From Ochrobactrum vermis (GTDB lineage: Bacteria > Pseudomonadota > Alphaproteobacteria > Rhizobiales > Rhizobiaceae), in NCBI RefSeq assembly GCF_002975205.1, contig NZ_PCOC01000002.1, positions 1,441,001-1,505,000 on the forward strand: a DNA stretch of 64,000 bases. Direction: 5' to 3'. This document shows positions 27,326 through 36,565 of the stretch, piece by piece (positions within the stretch are counted from its first letter, which is position 1; the number at the start of each line of letters is the position of its first letter). The notes under the pieces were generated by a model that worked only from the letters and a program-made list of their open reading frames with translations, ran no database searches and was not told the origin of the DNA. The position numbers were made by a program, and so were the translations under genes.

Positions 27326-28230
27326 CGGGCTTTCCTCCGGCTATATTCTAGCATCGTCCACGGAACAAGGATGATCAGAACGGTGGTCAGCATGACTGTG
27401 GACGCGGCAAGCCCCTGCCCCAGATTGGCCCAGCCGAACATGAAGTCGTAGACATATTTTGCCGGTACTTCCGATGCGATGCCGGGACCGCCATTGGTCA
27501 TGGCTACAACCAGATCATAGAGTTTGACGATGCCTGTCGCGATCAATACGACGGTCGTGACCAGAACTGGACGCATCATGGGCAAGATGATGAACAGATA
27601 GGTTTTCCACTTCGGAATTCCGTCAACGCGCGCGGCTTTCCAGATTTCATCGTCAACATTGCGTAGCCCGGCCAGCATCAGAACCATGACCAGACCCGTC
27701 ATCTGCCAGAGCCCGGCAATGACAATGGCATAGATGACGTAGGTCCGGCTCGACAGGATCGCCATCTGGAAATTGTCGAAGCCGATGTCGCGAATGACCT
27801 TCTCCAGCCCGAGCTGCGGATTGAATATCCACTGCCAGACAAGACCAGTCACAATGAACGACAGGGCATAGGGATAAAGAAAGATCGTGCGAAACGTGTT
27901 TTCGAAACGGATTTTCTGATCCATCAGCGCTGCGAGCGCAAACCCCATCACAAGCGAGAAGCCCATGCAGAGGATGCCATAGATCGCCAGATTGCGGACA
28001 GACACGTACCAGCGGGTTGCGGAAAACAGGCGCGTATATTGGTCGAAGCCGACAAAGTTCCACGTCGGCAGCGATTTGGAAGACGTGAAGGAATAGAAGA
28101 CCGTCCAGAGCGTGCAGCCGACGAAGACCACGAGAACGGTCGCGATCATCGGAAGCGCTGCAACCTTCGCATTGAGATTGCGAAATATTCCCAGTGGTTT
28201 TCGACGATTAGCCTCGTCCATGACGGCCAT
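27322..28230 (-). CDS. sugar ABC transporter permease 1 (MalF type)
   Basis: This inner-membrane permease of a CUT1 carbohydrate importer has 302 aa and about six helices. It opens with a cytoplasmic stretch and the first helix LPMIATVLVVFVGCTLWTVF. The EAA loop is DEIWKAARVDGIPKWKTYLF followed by IILPMMRPVL. Near the C terminus is VVAMTNGGPGIASEVPAKYV, a family hallmark. The ATG at 28230 has GGGAGGAAT in front; upstream codons are less likely. This gene is intact, but its partner permease and the ATPase both carry stop codons. Confidence 0.9.
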   Translation of the reverse strand: MAVMDEANRRKPLGIFRNLNAKVAALPMIATVLVVFVGCTLWTVFYSFTSSKSLPTWNFVGFDQYTRLFSATRWYVSVRNLAIYGILCMGFSLVMGFALAALMDQKIRFENTFRTIFLYPYALSFIVTGLVWQWIFNPQLGLEKVIRDIGFDNFQMAILSSRTYVIYAIVIAGLWQMTGLVMVLMLAGLRNVDDEIWKAARVDGIPKWKTYLFIILPMMRPVLVTTVVLIATGIVKLYDLVVAMTNGGPGIASEVPAKYVYDFMFGWANLGQGLAASTVMLTTVLIILVPWTMLEYSRRKAR

Positions 28231-28304
28231 AATATTCCTCCCTGTCCCGGATTTCGGGCAACCTTGCACCGTCGTCTTCCGCGACGTGCAAGACCTGAAC
28301 GAGA

Positions 28305-29561
28305 CTATTGTGCCTGTTCGATAATCTCCGCAAAACGCTCCTGAATGTCATCGACCGTCATGTCGGGATTGGAGAAAAACTCAGCCGCCAGACTTTCGAT
28401 CTGCCCCTGCGTATCCGGTGCGCGCAACTGCTCCACGGACGGGACGATATTGTCTGGATCTTTCAGAATATCGATACCGGCGCGCATGCAACTTGAAGCT
28501 GCATCAAGATCAACATCGCCACGGATTGGAAGCGACCCCTTGGCAAGATTGAAAGCAACCTGCGTCTCCTTGGAAACGAGCATGCTTGCCAGTTTGAGCT
28601 GCGCTTTGGTAACTTCCGGATCCTTATTCTTCGGGAAGTAGATCGCGTCGCCGCCGGTATCCAGATACTGGTGATTACCAAGGCCGGGCAGGCAGTCATA
28701 ATCCTTGCCTGCAACCTTGCCCGCAGTACCGAACTCGCCCTGCGCCCAGTCTCCCATAATCTGGGTACCGGCGCGACCAGTCAGCACCATATTGGTTGCC
28801 TCGTTCCATGAACGACCGACATACCCCGGATCGGCCAATGATCGCGCCTCTGCCAGCGCTTCGAAGACCTTTTTCATTTCCGGGCCACGCGCTGCCTCGG
28901 CATCCTTATCCTTATTCACCTTCAGATAGAGATCTTTACCGCCAATTGCGGTTGTCAGAACGGTCAGCATGCCGTTCACCTGCCAACCGTCGCCGGTTGC
29001 CAATGGTACGATGTTCTTTTCCTTGAGCTTGGGACCGGCAGCGACAAGATCATTCCAGTTTTTCGGCGGCTCGGCTCCCGCATCACGGAATGCCTGCGGA
29101 TTGATCCACATCCACTCCCAGGAGTGAATATTCAATGGCACGCAATAAAGACGCCCTTTATAAGTGCAGGATTCCAGAAGGCTCTTCGGGCGAACGAAGT
29201 CTGCCCAGCCTTCCTTCTCTGCCAGTTCCGTCAGATCGGTCATCAAACCGCCCTGAACCAGCTCTTCGGCCTGCCGTCCGTGATTGAGCTGCGTGGCCCC
29301 CATGGGATTGCCGCCAAGAATACGGCTGATAATGATCGGGCGCGCGGTGGCGCCGCTACCGGCAATTGCGCCATCAACCCATTTGTCGCCGCCGAGCGCG
29401 TTATACTTTTCGGCCAGCACCTTGACCGCAGCAGCTTCGCCACCCGATGTCCACCAATGCGTAACTTCGAGATCGGCAGCCGAAGCCGAACTTGTTATTG
29501 TCAACGTTGTCATAGCCAGACAAACGGATGCGGCGAGTACCTTTTCTCTTCCAGACAACAT
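28305..29561 (-). CDS. sugar ABC transporter substrate-binding protein (family 1)
   Basis: This periplasmic carbohydrate-binding protein has 418 aa. The signal peptide is about residues 1-27 (VLAASVCLAMTTLTITSSAS, cleavage after ASA). The mature protein begins DLEVTHWWTSGGEAAAVKVL, similar to glucose/mannose-type binding proteins of the GtsA kind. Other landmarks are IHSWEWMWINPQAFRDAGAE and GTQIMGDWAQGEF. The ATG at 29561 is preceded by GGGAGGATATGAA; a longer reading to 29657 is not supported. It is the first gene of the operon, with two LacI-type operators upstream. The sugar is not determinable from sequence. Confidence 0.9.
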   Translation of the reverse strand: MLSGREKVLAASVCLAMTTLTITSSASAADLEVTHWWTSGGEAAAVKVLAEKYNALGGDKWVDGAIAGSGATARPIIISRILGGNPMGATQLNHGRQAEELVQGGLMTDLTELAEKEGWADFVRPKSLLESCTYKGRLYCVPLNIHSWEWMWINPQAFRDAGAEPPKNWNDLVAAGPKLKEKNIVPLATGDGWQVNGMLTVLTTAIGGKDLYLKVNKDKDAEAARGPEMKKVFEALAEARSLADPGYVGRSWNEATNMVLTGRAGTQIMGDWAQGEFGTAGKVAGKDYDCLPGLGNHQYLDTGGDAIYFPKNKDPEVTKAQLKLASMLVSKETQVAFNLAKGSLPIRGDVDLDAASSCMRAGIDILKDPDNIVPSVEQLRAPDTQGQIESLAAEFFSNPDMTVDDIQERFAEIIEQAQ

Positions 29562-29578
29562 TTCATATCCTCCCAAAT

Positions 29579-29592
29579 CTGAAACGTTACAG
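29579..29592. promoter_or_regulatory. LacI-type operator 1 upstream of sugar operon
   Basis: CTGAAACGTTACAG is a CG-centred palindrome with one mismatch, 18 bases upstream of the binding-protein ATG. It matches the half-site of operator 2 and the general LacI/GalR operator form. Confidence 0.7.
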
Positions 29593-29774
29593 GTATGGAA
29601 TTCAAAAAGACTTCTCTTGCAAGCCCTTAATTTTCGACAATCGAGATTTGGTACCAAAATGCCAAATAATTCATTGATTTATCTTGTTTTTCTCGAATCA
29701 CGCTTCCTCATTGAATGGCTCTTTTTTACTCATTACCCCCATTGGAGCTCACCAATAAGTATCCAGATTTATAT

Positions 29775-29794
29775 AATCTGTAACGTTACAGATT
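29775..29794. promoter_or_regulatory. LacI-type operator 2 upstream of sugar operon
   Basis: AATCTGTAACGTTACAGATT is a perfect 20-bp CG-centred palindrome. Its centre is 199 bp from operator 1, close to 19 helical turns, so repression by DNA looping is possible. Confidence 0.78.
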
Positions 29795-29804
29795 GTGATC
29801 ACGC

Positions 29805-29840
29805 AAGAAAAAGGGCACCCATGAGGGTGCCCTTTTTCTT
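29805..29840. terminator. bidirectional intrinsic terminator downstream of fdhA-like gene
   Basis: A perfect 16-bp stem (AAGAAAAAGGGCACCC and complement) with a 4-base loop ends in CTTTTTCTT on both strands. It terminates the fdhA-like gene and insulates the sugar operon promoter. Confidence 0.9.
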
Positions 29841-29859
29841 AATTCAGAATACCCTTGTA

Positions 29860-31050
29860 TCAGGCTGCCTTACTCACGAGGCCATGCGGATCGAGAACGA
29901 ACTTCTTCGCGGCACCCTGATCGAAGCTCTCATAGCCTTTCGCTGCGTCCTCCAGCGAAATGACCTGAGCATTGACAACTTCCGCGATATTCAGGCGCCC
30001 ATGGAGAATAGCCTGCATCAGCTGACGATTATACTTCAGTACCGGTGTCTGGCCGGTATGGAATGACTGCGCTTTAGCCCAACCGAGACCGAAACGAAGT
30101 GACAGGCTACCCTGTTTCGCAGCTTTATCGACCGCGCCAGGATCTTCAGTGACATAGAGTCCTGGAATGCCGATAGCCCCAGCAGGACGGGTTATCTCCA
30201 TCATCTGGTTCAACACGATAGCCGGTTGCTCGCCGCCGCTATGACCGCGCGCCTCGAAACCGACTGCATCGATAGCGCTATCGACCTCGTTGCTTCCTGT
30301 GACCTCTGCAATCATGTCGCCGAGACGGTCGCTCGCCGAAAGATCGATGGGTTCGAAGCCGACCTTTCGCGCATGATCAAGGCGCTCCTTGTTGAAATCG
30401 CCGATCATGACGACCGCAGCGCCCAGAATACGTGCGGATGCGGCGGCGGCAAGGCCGACTGGCCCCGCGCCCGCAACATACACAACCGAACCAACCCCGA
30501 CGCCAGCTTTGACCGCACCGTGAAAACCTGTCGGCAGGATGTCGGAAAGCATGGTCAGGTCGCGGATTTTTTCCATCGCCTGCTCGCGATCAGGAAACTT
30601 CAACAGATTGAAATCTGCATAGGGAACCATGACATAGCGGGCCTGCCCGCCAATCCAGCCACCCATATCGACATATCCGTATGCACCGCCAGCGCGTGAT
30701 GGATTAACCGTCAGGCAGACACCTGTGTCCTGTGTTTTACAGCAGCGGCAGCGCCCGCAAGCGACATTGAACGGCACCGATACGATGTCGCCGACATCGA
30801 GCATTTCGACATCACTACCCTTCTCAATGATCTCGCCAGTGATTTCATGGCCAAGCACAAGGCCCGGCATCGCTGTGGTGCGTCCGCGAACCATATGCTG
30901 ATCCGAGCCGCAAATATTGGTCGAGATTACCTTTAGTATAACGGCGTGTCCCAGCTTCCTCCCGTCCGGTGCCGCTAACGCTGGATCTTCAATATCGCGC
31001 ACTTCGACTGTCCCGGGCCGCAAATAAACGACGCCACGGTTCTTGCTCAT
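29860..31050 (-). CDS. fdhA: zinc-dependent dehydrogenase, glutathione-independent formaldehyde dehydrogenase type
   Basis: This cytosolic medium-chain dehydrogenase of 396 aa belongs to the Pseudomonas putida FdhA type, which oxidises formaldehyde with NAD without added glutathione. Catalytic zinc ligands are in NICGSDQHMVRGR (Cys) and LVLGHEITGE (His, Glu). Structural zinc cysteines are in CGRCRCCKTQDTGVC. The Rossmann fold is VVYVAGAGPVGLAAAASARI. The extended segment ARGHSGGEQPAIVLNQMMEI is typical of this subgroup and absent from ordinary alcohol dehydrogenases. The ATG at 31050 follows GAGGAGG. It is probably a single-gene unit; substrates other than formaldehyde are possible. Confidence 0.86.
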   Translation of the reverse strand: MSKNRGVVYLRPGTVEVRDIEDPALAAPDGRKLGHAVILKVISTNICGSDQHMVRGRTTAMPGLVLGHEITGEIIEKGSDVEMLDVGDIVSVPFNVACGRCRCCKTQDTGVCLTVNPSRAGGAYGYVDMGGWIGGQARYVMVPYADFNLLKFPDREQAMEKIRDLTMLSDILPTGFHGAVKAGVGVGSVVYVAGAGPVGLAAAASARILGAAVVMIGDFNKERLDHARKVGFEPIDLSASDRLGDMIAEVTGSNEVDSAIDAVGFEARGHSGGEQPAIVLNQMMEITRPAGAIGIPGLYVTEDPGAVDKAAKQGSLSLRFGLGWAKAQSFHTGQTPVLKYNRQLMQAILHGRLNIAEVVNAQVISLEDAAKGYESFDQGAAKKFVLDPHGLVSKAA

Positions 31051-31230
31051 GTCTACCTCCTCCAGGTCGAACAACACTGACAGATTTCAAACAATGCAAT
31101 GATCGATGATTTTCGGGCATAAATAGAAAACACCCGTTTGAAGGAGGTTACAGACTGAAAGCAACGAGCTCAGTCTCAATCGCGACACGTCTCATTCTAA
31201 TTGACCTTGGGACGATGGAGTACGACATCC

Positions 31231-32088
31231 TCAATGTACAGGAAGTTTCGTGTGCCCTGCACCTTCATCGAAAATGAAGGCTGGACCGACAACACGTACA
31301 TTGCGGTCAGTTATCGGCGCAAAAGATGTTGTCGAAACACTGGCGTCGTCGTTGCGGGCCGGTCGCGTGTCCGGCATCGGAACAACGACGTTTCTCAACG
31401 CCCGGCCGCCTTTATTATTGGCGCGCAACTCGCTGATCTTGCCGACATAACCGGCCCAGTCGCATTTCCTGAAATCACTGCCCCCCTGGTAATTATAGGC
31501 CGTGGGCAACTCGATATAGGGCTTGCCACTTGAAACTGAGACCATATCCGCAGTCTCACCATTCGGATCGCTCAAAATATAAAGATCGACATTTTCGCCC
31601 TGACAAATGAAGCGACATTGCGCCATTGCTTCGGTCACGTTGTCGGATCTCTGAAACTGCGAATGCGGCGCCGGAAAAAGATAGCCATCCGACAAGCGCA
31701 CACAGTAAGTCAAAGCACCTTTAATGCCGTTCGGCACCCATGGCTTGTTGTTTGTGGCAACGGACAAGGCTTTCGGTCGATCGAGTTTCACTTTTGTGGT
31801 TTGACTCGCCGCCGGTTGTTCAGCACATGACCTGGAAGAAAGCGAACTGGAGGAAAGCTGACGCTGGATTTCAGCAATCCGTTGAGCAAGATCACGGCAT
31901 GGGTTGAAGAAACCTCCACGTCCATCGTCTCCCTTGCAACCACGACTGCGTTCCATCGCGCGTAACGCTGAAAGCTGGCGTTGCGTTATCAAATCCGCTG
32001 CACCGGCTGCTCGCGTACAGGACGCGGCAGCCAATTGCGGATAACAAAACAGTCCAATCAAAAGCAGTAAGGCGAAAGATTTTGCCAC
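31231..32088 (-). CDS. DUF2865 domain-containing exported protein
   Basis: This is an exported protein of about 285 aa with a signal peptide (about residues 1-22; SFALLLLIGLFCYPQLAAAS). The DUF2865 domain, widespread in Rhizobiales, is marked by GALTYCVRLSDGYLFPAPHS, the cysteine-containing AMAQCRFICQGENVDLYIL, and DFRKCDWAGYVGKI. The paired cysteines suggest disulfides in the periplasm. Function is unknown. The start is a GTG: 32088 has AAAGG at good spacing, 32097 is the alternative. It follows a small HTH gene and an autotransporter gene on the same strand, with short gaps. Confidence 0.82.
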   Translation of the reverse strand: MAKSFALLLLIGLFCYPQLAAASCTRAAGAADLITQRQLSALRAMERSRGCKGDDGRGGFFNPCRDLAQRIAEIQRQLSSSSLSSRSCAEQPAASQTTKVKLDRPKALSVATNNKPWVPNGIKGALTYCVRLSDGYLFPAPHSQFQRSDNVTEAMAQCRFICQGENVDLYILSDPNGETADMVSVSSGKPYIELPTAYNYQGGSDFRKCDWAGYVGKISELRANNKGGRALRNVVVPMPDTRPARNDDASVSTTSFAPITDRNVRVVGPAFIFDEGAGHTKLPVH

Positions 32089-32122
32089 AACCAACACCTT
32101 TGAAACCTATGACTTCTGACGT

Positions 32123-32371
32123 TTATCTTGCCGACAAGAGGTGAAGTGGCCTTTCCATTTCTGAATTCCCGCGCTTGGAATTCAGCACTTTATCCGGATC
32201 CATTTCCGATACCAAAGCAGCCAGCGCCAGCCGCAGATAAAGAGGCGCGTCAGTGCGATCAATCGCCTTCAGCGCAACTCGCGAAATACCGAGAGAGTGG
32301 GCCAGCTCCTGCTCGGACGTGTTCAGGGATGCACAGATTCTCGCGAGCTTTTCATATGCGCGTCTACCCAT
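32123..32371 (-). CDS. small helix-turn-helix (XRE-like) protein
   Basis: This is an 82-residue protein with a Cro/XRE-like segment, LNTSEQELAHSLGISRVALK (about residues 16-35). A short C-terminal tail (SEMDPDKVLNSKRGNSEMER) follows, with no recognisable second domain. A strong ribosome site (GAGGAGGGA) precedes the ATG at 32371, supporting a real gene. It lies 52 bases after the autotransporter and 34 bases before the DUF2865 gene, all on the minus strand. It could regulate its neighbours or be a degenerate phage-type repressor. Confidence 0.65.
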   Translation of the reverse strand: MGRRAYEKLARICASLNTSEQELAHSLGISRVALKAIDRTDAPLYLRLALAALVSEMDPDKVLNSKRGNSEMERPLHLLSAR

Positions 32372-32423
32372 TACCGTTGTTCCCTCCTCTGTAATTGGCG
32401 ATCATTTTCGACAGCCTTTGTGC

Positions 32424-35171
32424 TTACCATTTTATGTTCAGTCCCAAATTGCCTTCCCATATCCGGTTGCGCTCGCCACCAAGATTGGTCGTATAATCCG
32501 CTGTCGCAAACAGACTGGCTTTCTCGGTAATATCCAAAGTCAGCCCGCCCCCCAGTTCCAGCGAAGTGCCTTTGAGGTCAGTTGCAATCGGATCGGTGGC
32601 AAAACGCACGGACTGGTCCGATGAAAAATTCTGCCAGAGATTGGCTTTCAGATATGGCCGCAGTTTTCCGACCGATGTTTCCTGTTTGCCCTGCAGTCTG
32701 AAGCCGATCCGTCCAGTCCATGCATCGTCTGTGTCGAACGATACCGAGGAATATTGATCAGCTTGATCGTCGAGCGAAAGACGTTGCCAGATCAGCTGCG
32801 CCTGCGGCTCCAATGTCCAGCTCTCGCTCAATGCGATAGGATAACCTCCTTCAAGCGAAGCCGTAACCCCATGCCCGTCAAGATCGATACTCTGGCCCTC
32901 GTTCGAGGCTGCATCTCCGCCGAACCAGGTTCCCATAAGTATGGCATCAAGATACCAGCCTTGCGGCCCGATATGAGTCCAGTACCCACCGAAACTCGTA
33001 CCCGTAACTTCGAGATCGCCGACAGCGAGATCGTTCCAGCCGAGCGCTTGCCCGGTGACGTCGCCTGTTGCACGGGCATAACCGAAGAATAGGCCAAAAC
33101 GGTCAAAATGCCCGTCGTCCGTTTCGCGCCCCAGAATATCCTGTCCAGCCTGAATACCAAAGAGCTTTCCGTCGAGACCTGGCGCGACAGTGCCTTTCCA
33201 TTTCATATCGATGTCCTGTCCGAAAACTCTGGCCCAGCTGGCAGGCAGATACCCGGCAGTTTCCAGGAGATCCTGTTCACCGCGACGCTCATGAAAGGTC
33301 CCCAAGGTGGAAAGCGCCAGATGATGCGCTACTGGCGGCAAGGCAGAATAAACCGGCACTTCCACACGATAGAGCGGTATCACGTCGCCCTTGACCCGCG
33401 TTGCTCCCGGCGAAGGCGGGACTGCGCCATCAAAGGGAAGTGCAACCTCCTGTTGCTGACCCGTTGTGTTATCGGGAGGGTTGGGTGCTTCAGCCGACAC
33501 TGGCGGTGGAGGTGCATCCGGCGCGGGAGTATCTTCCGTTACCGGAGTTGACGTATCGTCGGGGTTTCCTTCATTGGGATCGACCGGCAACACCGCTGGC
33601 GGTTGCTCAAGTGCAGGTGGTGGCGCGGTTGTTTCAGGCTCTTCCGGCGTGACGGCGGTTCCATCCGTCGCAGCAGGCGGTTCGCTCCCACGCACCAAAG
33701 TGGATCTCAAATACCAGTTCTCGGTCGTGTTCGCCGATACACCGCCCTTGAACAGAAAGTATTCATAGGCGCCGGCTGCAGCACGACCGTTCAGCGAGAA
33801 CGCATTCTGGCTGGTAGAGCCACCATTCAGCGCTTCGACAACCATGATACCGTCTGCATTCGTCGCGGCACCCGCCCCACCGGCATTGGCGACCGCAATA
33901 CTGGTACTTCCAGATGCGACGCCCGTATCGATCACGAGCTTATCAGAAGGCGAATTATCGGGGCCAAGAACGGTATCGACAAACAGAAGGCCGTTCTGCC
34001 CGACATAGTTGCCCTTGATCGTAAATGTATCGGCCGTGCTTGTCCCACCGTTGGTGAGATCAATGCGCCCAGCGTTGAAAACATTGGCTAACTGACCCGC
34101 AGTGAAGGGATTGACGCTGCTCTTTGCGGCACCACCATAAACCGTACTTGTCGCATCTATATTGAGTGTTCCCGTTCCGGTGCCAGCATCGCCCAATGTA
34201 AGAGCATTGTCGAAAACGAGCCGCGTGTCACTGGTAAGGTTGATCGCCTCCCAGCTGTCGAAACGGGCAACGTTTCCGGCTTTTACATTGCTGAATGTGA
34301 GAGCATCACTTCCCTCGCCGCCGGTAAGCTGTTTGGTCGCGCCTATATTGGCATCCGTCAGATTGGCTAGAACGGCAGTATCGTTATCAGGGCCGAGATC
34401 GATCTTCCCATAGATTATGCCACCGCCATTCCATGAGAACTGGTCATTACCGAAGCCGAGAAGAACATCGCCCGCAACCGTGCCACCCGTCATTGTTACA
34501 CTGTCGGTTCCGCTACTGATGCTTATATTACCGCCAATCATCCCCCCCGAAACGATAATCGTATCGTTGCCCAGCCCGGCGATCAGGTTGCGGTCAATCG
34601 TTCCGCCAGACATGTTGAAGTAATTATTGTCGAGTTTGAGATTGACGCGCCCGATACGGCCATCCGTCATGACGGCATAATCGCCGTCGTCAAAGGCATC
34701 GACGATCCGCCCACCCGACATGAAGAAGCGGTCGTAACCGTTACCCTGATTAAGCGAACCAATTTCGCCGCCCGTTATCTGGAACTCGTCGATATCATTT
34801 CCCTGACGAACGTTGCCTGTAACGTTCCCGCCCGAGATAAGAAAACTATTGAGACCGTCTCCCTGATTGACGCTACCCACAATCGAACCGGAATGGACCT
34901 CCACGCGATCTACACCAGAGCCAAACGCAACATTTCCATTGAGGATCCCTGTTCCACCCGTTGGCAAAAGCAACGTATTGTTTCCGTTGAGATCTGTAAG
35001 ACCGCCGGGTGATGTGCCGCTATCACAAATGAATGTATCGTCACCGAGTGTCGGCGAAAATGAACATGCGGCAGTGGCTGGAGTGCTATGCAACAAAACC
35101 GCGCCTAACGATATCAGCGCTGTACTGGATAGAAAATGGAACGCGCACGAACCGATGTTGCGACGACGCAT
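32424..35171 (-). CDS. autotransporter (type Va secretion) with beta-helical passenger
   Basis: This is a 915-residue outer-membrane autotransporter. It has a long signal peptide (about residues 1-34; FLSSTALISLGAVLLHSTPA) and a passenger (about 35-500) of short repeats, each ending in a hydrophobic-SGG or TGG turn (FLISGGNVTG, FQITGGEIG, FFMSGGRIV, FNMSGGTID, IIVSGGMIGG, VTMTGGTVAG). These are consistent with a pertactin-like beta-helix with about 22-residue rungs. A Pro/Glu-rich spacer follows (about 515-590; many PP and EPE runs), then a C-terminal beta-barrel domain (about 620-915) ending GNLGLNIKW. The ATG at 35171 follows GAGGGG. Adhesion or surface decoration is likely; no protease motif was recognised. 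Confidence 0.9.
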   Translation of the reverse strand: MRRRNIGSCAFHFLSSTALISLGAVLLHSTPATAACSFSPTLGDDTFICDSGTSPGGLTDLNGNNTLLLPTGGTGILNGNVAFGSGVDRVEVHSGSIVGSVNQGDGLNSFLISGGNVTGNVRQGNDIDEFQITGGEIGSLNQGNGYDRFFMSGGRIVDAFDDGDYAVMTDGRIGRVNLKLDNNYFNMSGGTIDRNLIAGLGNDTIIVSGGMIGGNISISSGTDSVTMTGGTVAGDVLLGFGNDQFSWNGGGIIYGKIDLGPDNDTAVLANLTDANIGATKQLTGGEGSDALTFSNVKAGNVARFDSWEAINLTSDTRLVFDNALTLGDAGTGTGTLNIDATSTVYGGAAKSSVNPFTAGQLANVFNAGRIDLTNGGTSTADTFTIKGNYVGQNGLLFVDTVLGPDNSPSDKLVIDTGVASGSTSIAVANAGGAGAATNADGIMVVEALNGGSTSQNAFSLNGRAAAGAYEYFLFKGGVSANTTENWYLRSTLVRGSEPPAATDGTAVTPEEPETTAPPPALEQPPAVLPVDPNEGNPDDTSTPVTEDTPAPDAPPPPVSAEAPNPPDNTTGQQQEVALPFDGAVPPSPGATRVKGDVIPLYRVEVPVYSALPPVAHHLALSTLGTFHERRGEQDLLETAGYLPASWARVFGQDIDMKWKGTVAPGLDGKLFGIQAGQDILGRETDDGHFDRFGLFFGYARATGDVTGQALGWNDLAVGDLEVTGTSFGGYWTHIGPQGWYLDAILMGTWFGGDAASNEGQSIDLDGHGVTASLEGGYPIALSESWTLEPQAQLIWQRLSLDDQADQYSSVSFDTDDAWTGRIGFRLQGKQETSVGKLRPYLKANLWQNFSSDQSVRFATDPIATDLKGTSLELGGGLTLDITEKASLFATADYTTNLGGERNRIWEGNLGLNIKW

Positions 35172-35650
35172 TGAAACCCCTCAGCTACCTGCAATGATCT
35201 GCTCGCAACAATAGAAGGGCATTTTCTTTGATTAGGCAACGCAAAATATCAGTTAGAAAATGAAACTACTTCCACAAAAAAAAGATAATCAAGCAAACAA
35301 AGCAACCCTATCGATTGAGCCAATATGACGTCCATATTTTCCGTGTAAACCGTCATAGAATATATTTTAATTCGTAACCCACTATTTTTATTATAAGAAT
35401 CTCTCTAACCCCCCTAAACACGGGGATAGCCTTATGCGTAATTCCTGCAATCCTTGATTGAATTAATGATTATATTCGAGCAGCGATTGCTGCCTGTCGA
35501 AGATTTCAAAAGTGAGACAAATATTAACTTTAACGGCGGGAAGCCTCCCTACCGGCAGCTCTTGAGCGCCTCTTGACCCAAAACAGAAGGCACAGATTGA
35601 TTGAACTATAAAATGAGCGAAGATTCGCTGGTGCGGTAGGCGGTTGTGAT
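35172..35650. other. AT-rich intergenic region between autotransporter and GNAT genes
   Basis: There are 479 bases between divergent genes. The sequence is clearly richer in A and T than the flanks. It must contain the promoters of both genes, but no convincing -35/-10 pair, RNA gene or coding frame was identified. Confidence 0.5.
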
Positions 35651-36154
35651 ATGACAAGCAAAATGGACGCGATCAGAATTCGACTGTTTCAGACAGAGGA
35701 CACGGAAAGTGTTTTCGCTTTAATTCTGCCTATACAACAAAACGAGTTCGACATTGCGATTACCACGGGAGATCAACCGGACCTGCGAGACGTAGATGGT
35801 TTCTATCGTCAGGGTAACGGTGATTTCTGGGTGGCTGAAGCCGATGGTCACATCGTTGGCACCATAGCCCTCAAGGATATTGGGCAAGGTCAGGCCGCTT
35901 TACGAAAAATGTTTGTTGCTGAATCTTATCGTGGTTCCGAATTCGGTACAGCACGCAAGCTGCTTGCGACGCTCATTTCACACGCTCGCGAACACTCCAT
36001 CACCAAGATACTGCTTGGAACGACAGATAAGTTTCTGGGCGCGCACCGATTTTATGAGAAGAACGGATTCTTCGAGATTTCACGTGAAGACCTGCCGCGA
36101 AGCTTCCCGCTCATGGCGGTCGACACAAAATTCTACGCGATAGAATTATTTTGA
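35651..36154 (+). CDS. GNAT-family N-acetyltransferase
   Basis: This cytosolic acetyltransferase of 167 aa has the GNAT fold. The central strands FWVAEADGHIVGTIALKDIG lead into the acetyl-CoA region RKMFVAESYRGSEFGTARKL, with the R/Q-x-x-G-x-G/A-type loop in a variant form (YRGSEFG). The C-terminal DKFLGAHRFYEKNGFFEIS is typical of the family. The acceptor substrate is unknown. The ATG at 35651 has only a weak ribosome site. It is a monocistronic gene; neighbours give no functional hint. Confidence 0.85.
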   Translation: MTSKMDAIRIRLFQTEDTESVFALILPIQQNEFDIAITTGDQPDLRDVDGFYRQGNGDFWVAEADGHIVGTIALKDIGQGQAALRKMFVAESYRGSEFGTARKLLATLISHAREHSITKILLGTTDKFLGAHRFYEKNGFFEISREDLPRSFPLMAVDTKFYAIELF

Positions 36155-36208
36155 CGCGCAACCGCTTCACGCGGCACGAGCTGCATGATCACGATCATAC
36201 ATATGCTT

Positions 36209-36310
36209 CTAGAAATCGTCCCTGTGGCGGATCGATTGTAGATAGGCATAGGCTGTGCCCACAAGCACAGGCACGATTACCAAAGCGGTCCAGAATAGAA
36301 TGTTGCTCAT
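36209..36310 (-). CDS. 33-residue single-pass membrane peptide
   Basis: This short frame encodes MSNILFWTALVIVPVLVGTA and a further 13 residues ending YLQSIRHRDDF. One hydrophobic helix (about residues 4-24) is followed by a positively charged, hydrophilic tail, the pattern of a small inner-membrane protein with a cytoplasmic C terminus. The ATG at 36310 has a strong ribosome site (GGGAGGGAGGGCAGAG upstream). It is antisense to no gene and lies in a 411-base gap between the GNAT and macroglobulin genes. It may be a regulatory subunit of a membrane complex; no family was recognised. Confidence 0.6.
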   Translation of the reverse strand: MSNILFWTALVIVPVLVGTAYAYLQSIRHRDDF

Positions 36311-36565
36311 CTCTGCCCTCCCTCCCACGGTGCGTAGCGATGTGCCTTCTGCATCTCTGCATGTTTTATTCTAACACGTAAAAAGCCGTTTTGTTCCGGA
36401 TTCTTAACGAGGGGTTAATACCCTCCACCCTCAGAATATCCTAATAGTTGTAGATACTTCCTATTCGCCTTGACAGTTTGTCGCGGTGAGGCTTCACATG
36501 AGCCGGATTCTTTTCGCCTTTTCTAATAGAATTGGAATTGGCACCGTTCGTCGTGAGGGACGCAA

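Noticed and set aside
35463..35657. 64-codon minus-strand frame in the gap before the GNAT gene
   Set aside because: No ribosome site, no hydrophobic or family pattern, and it overlaps the GNAT start.
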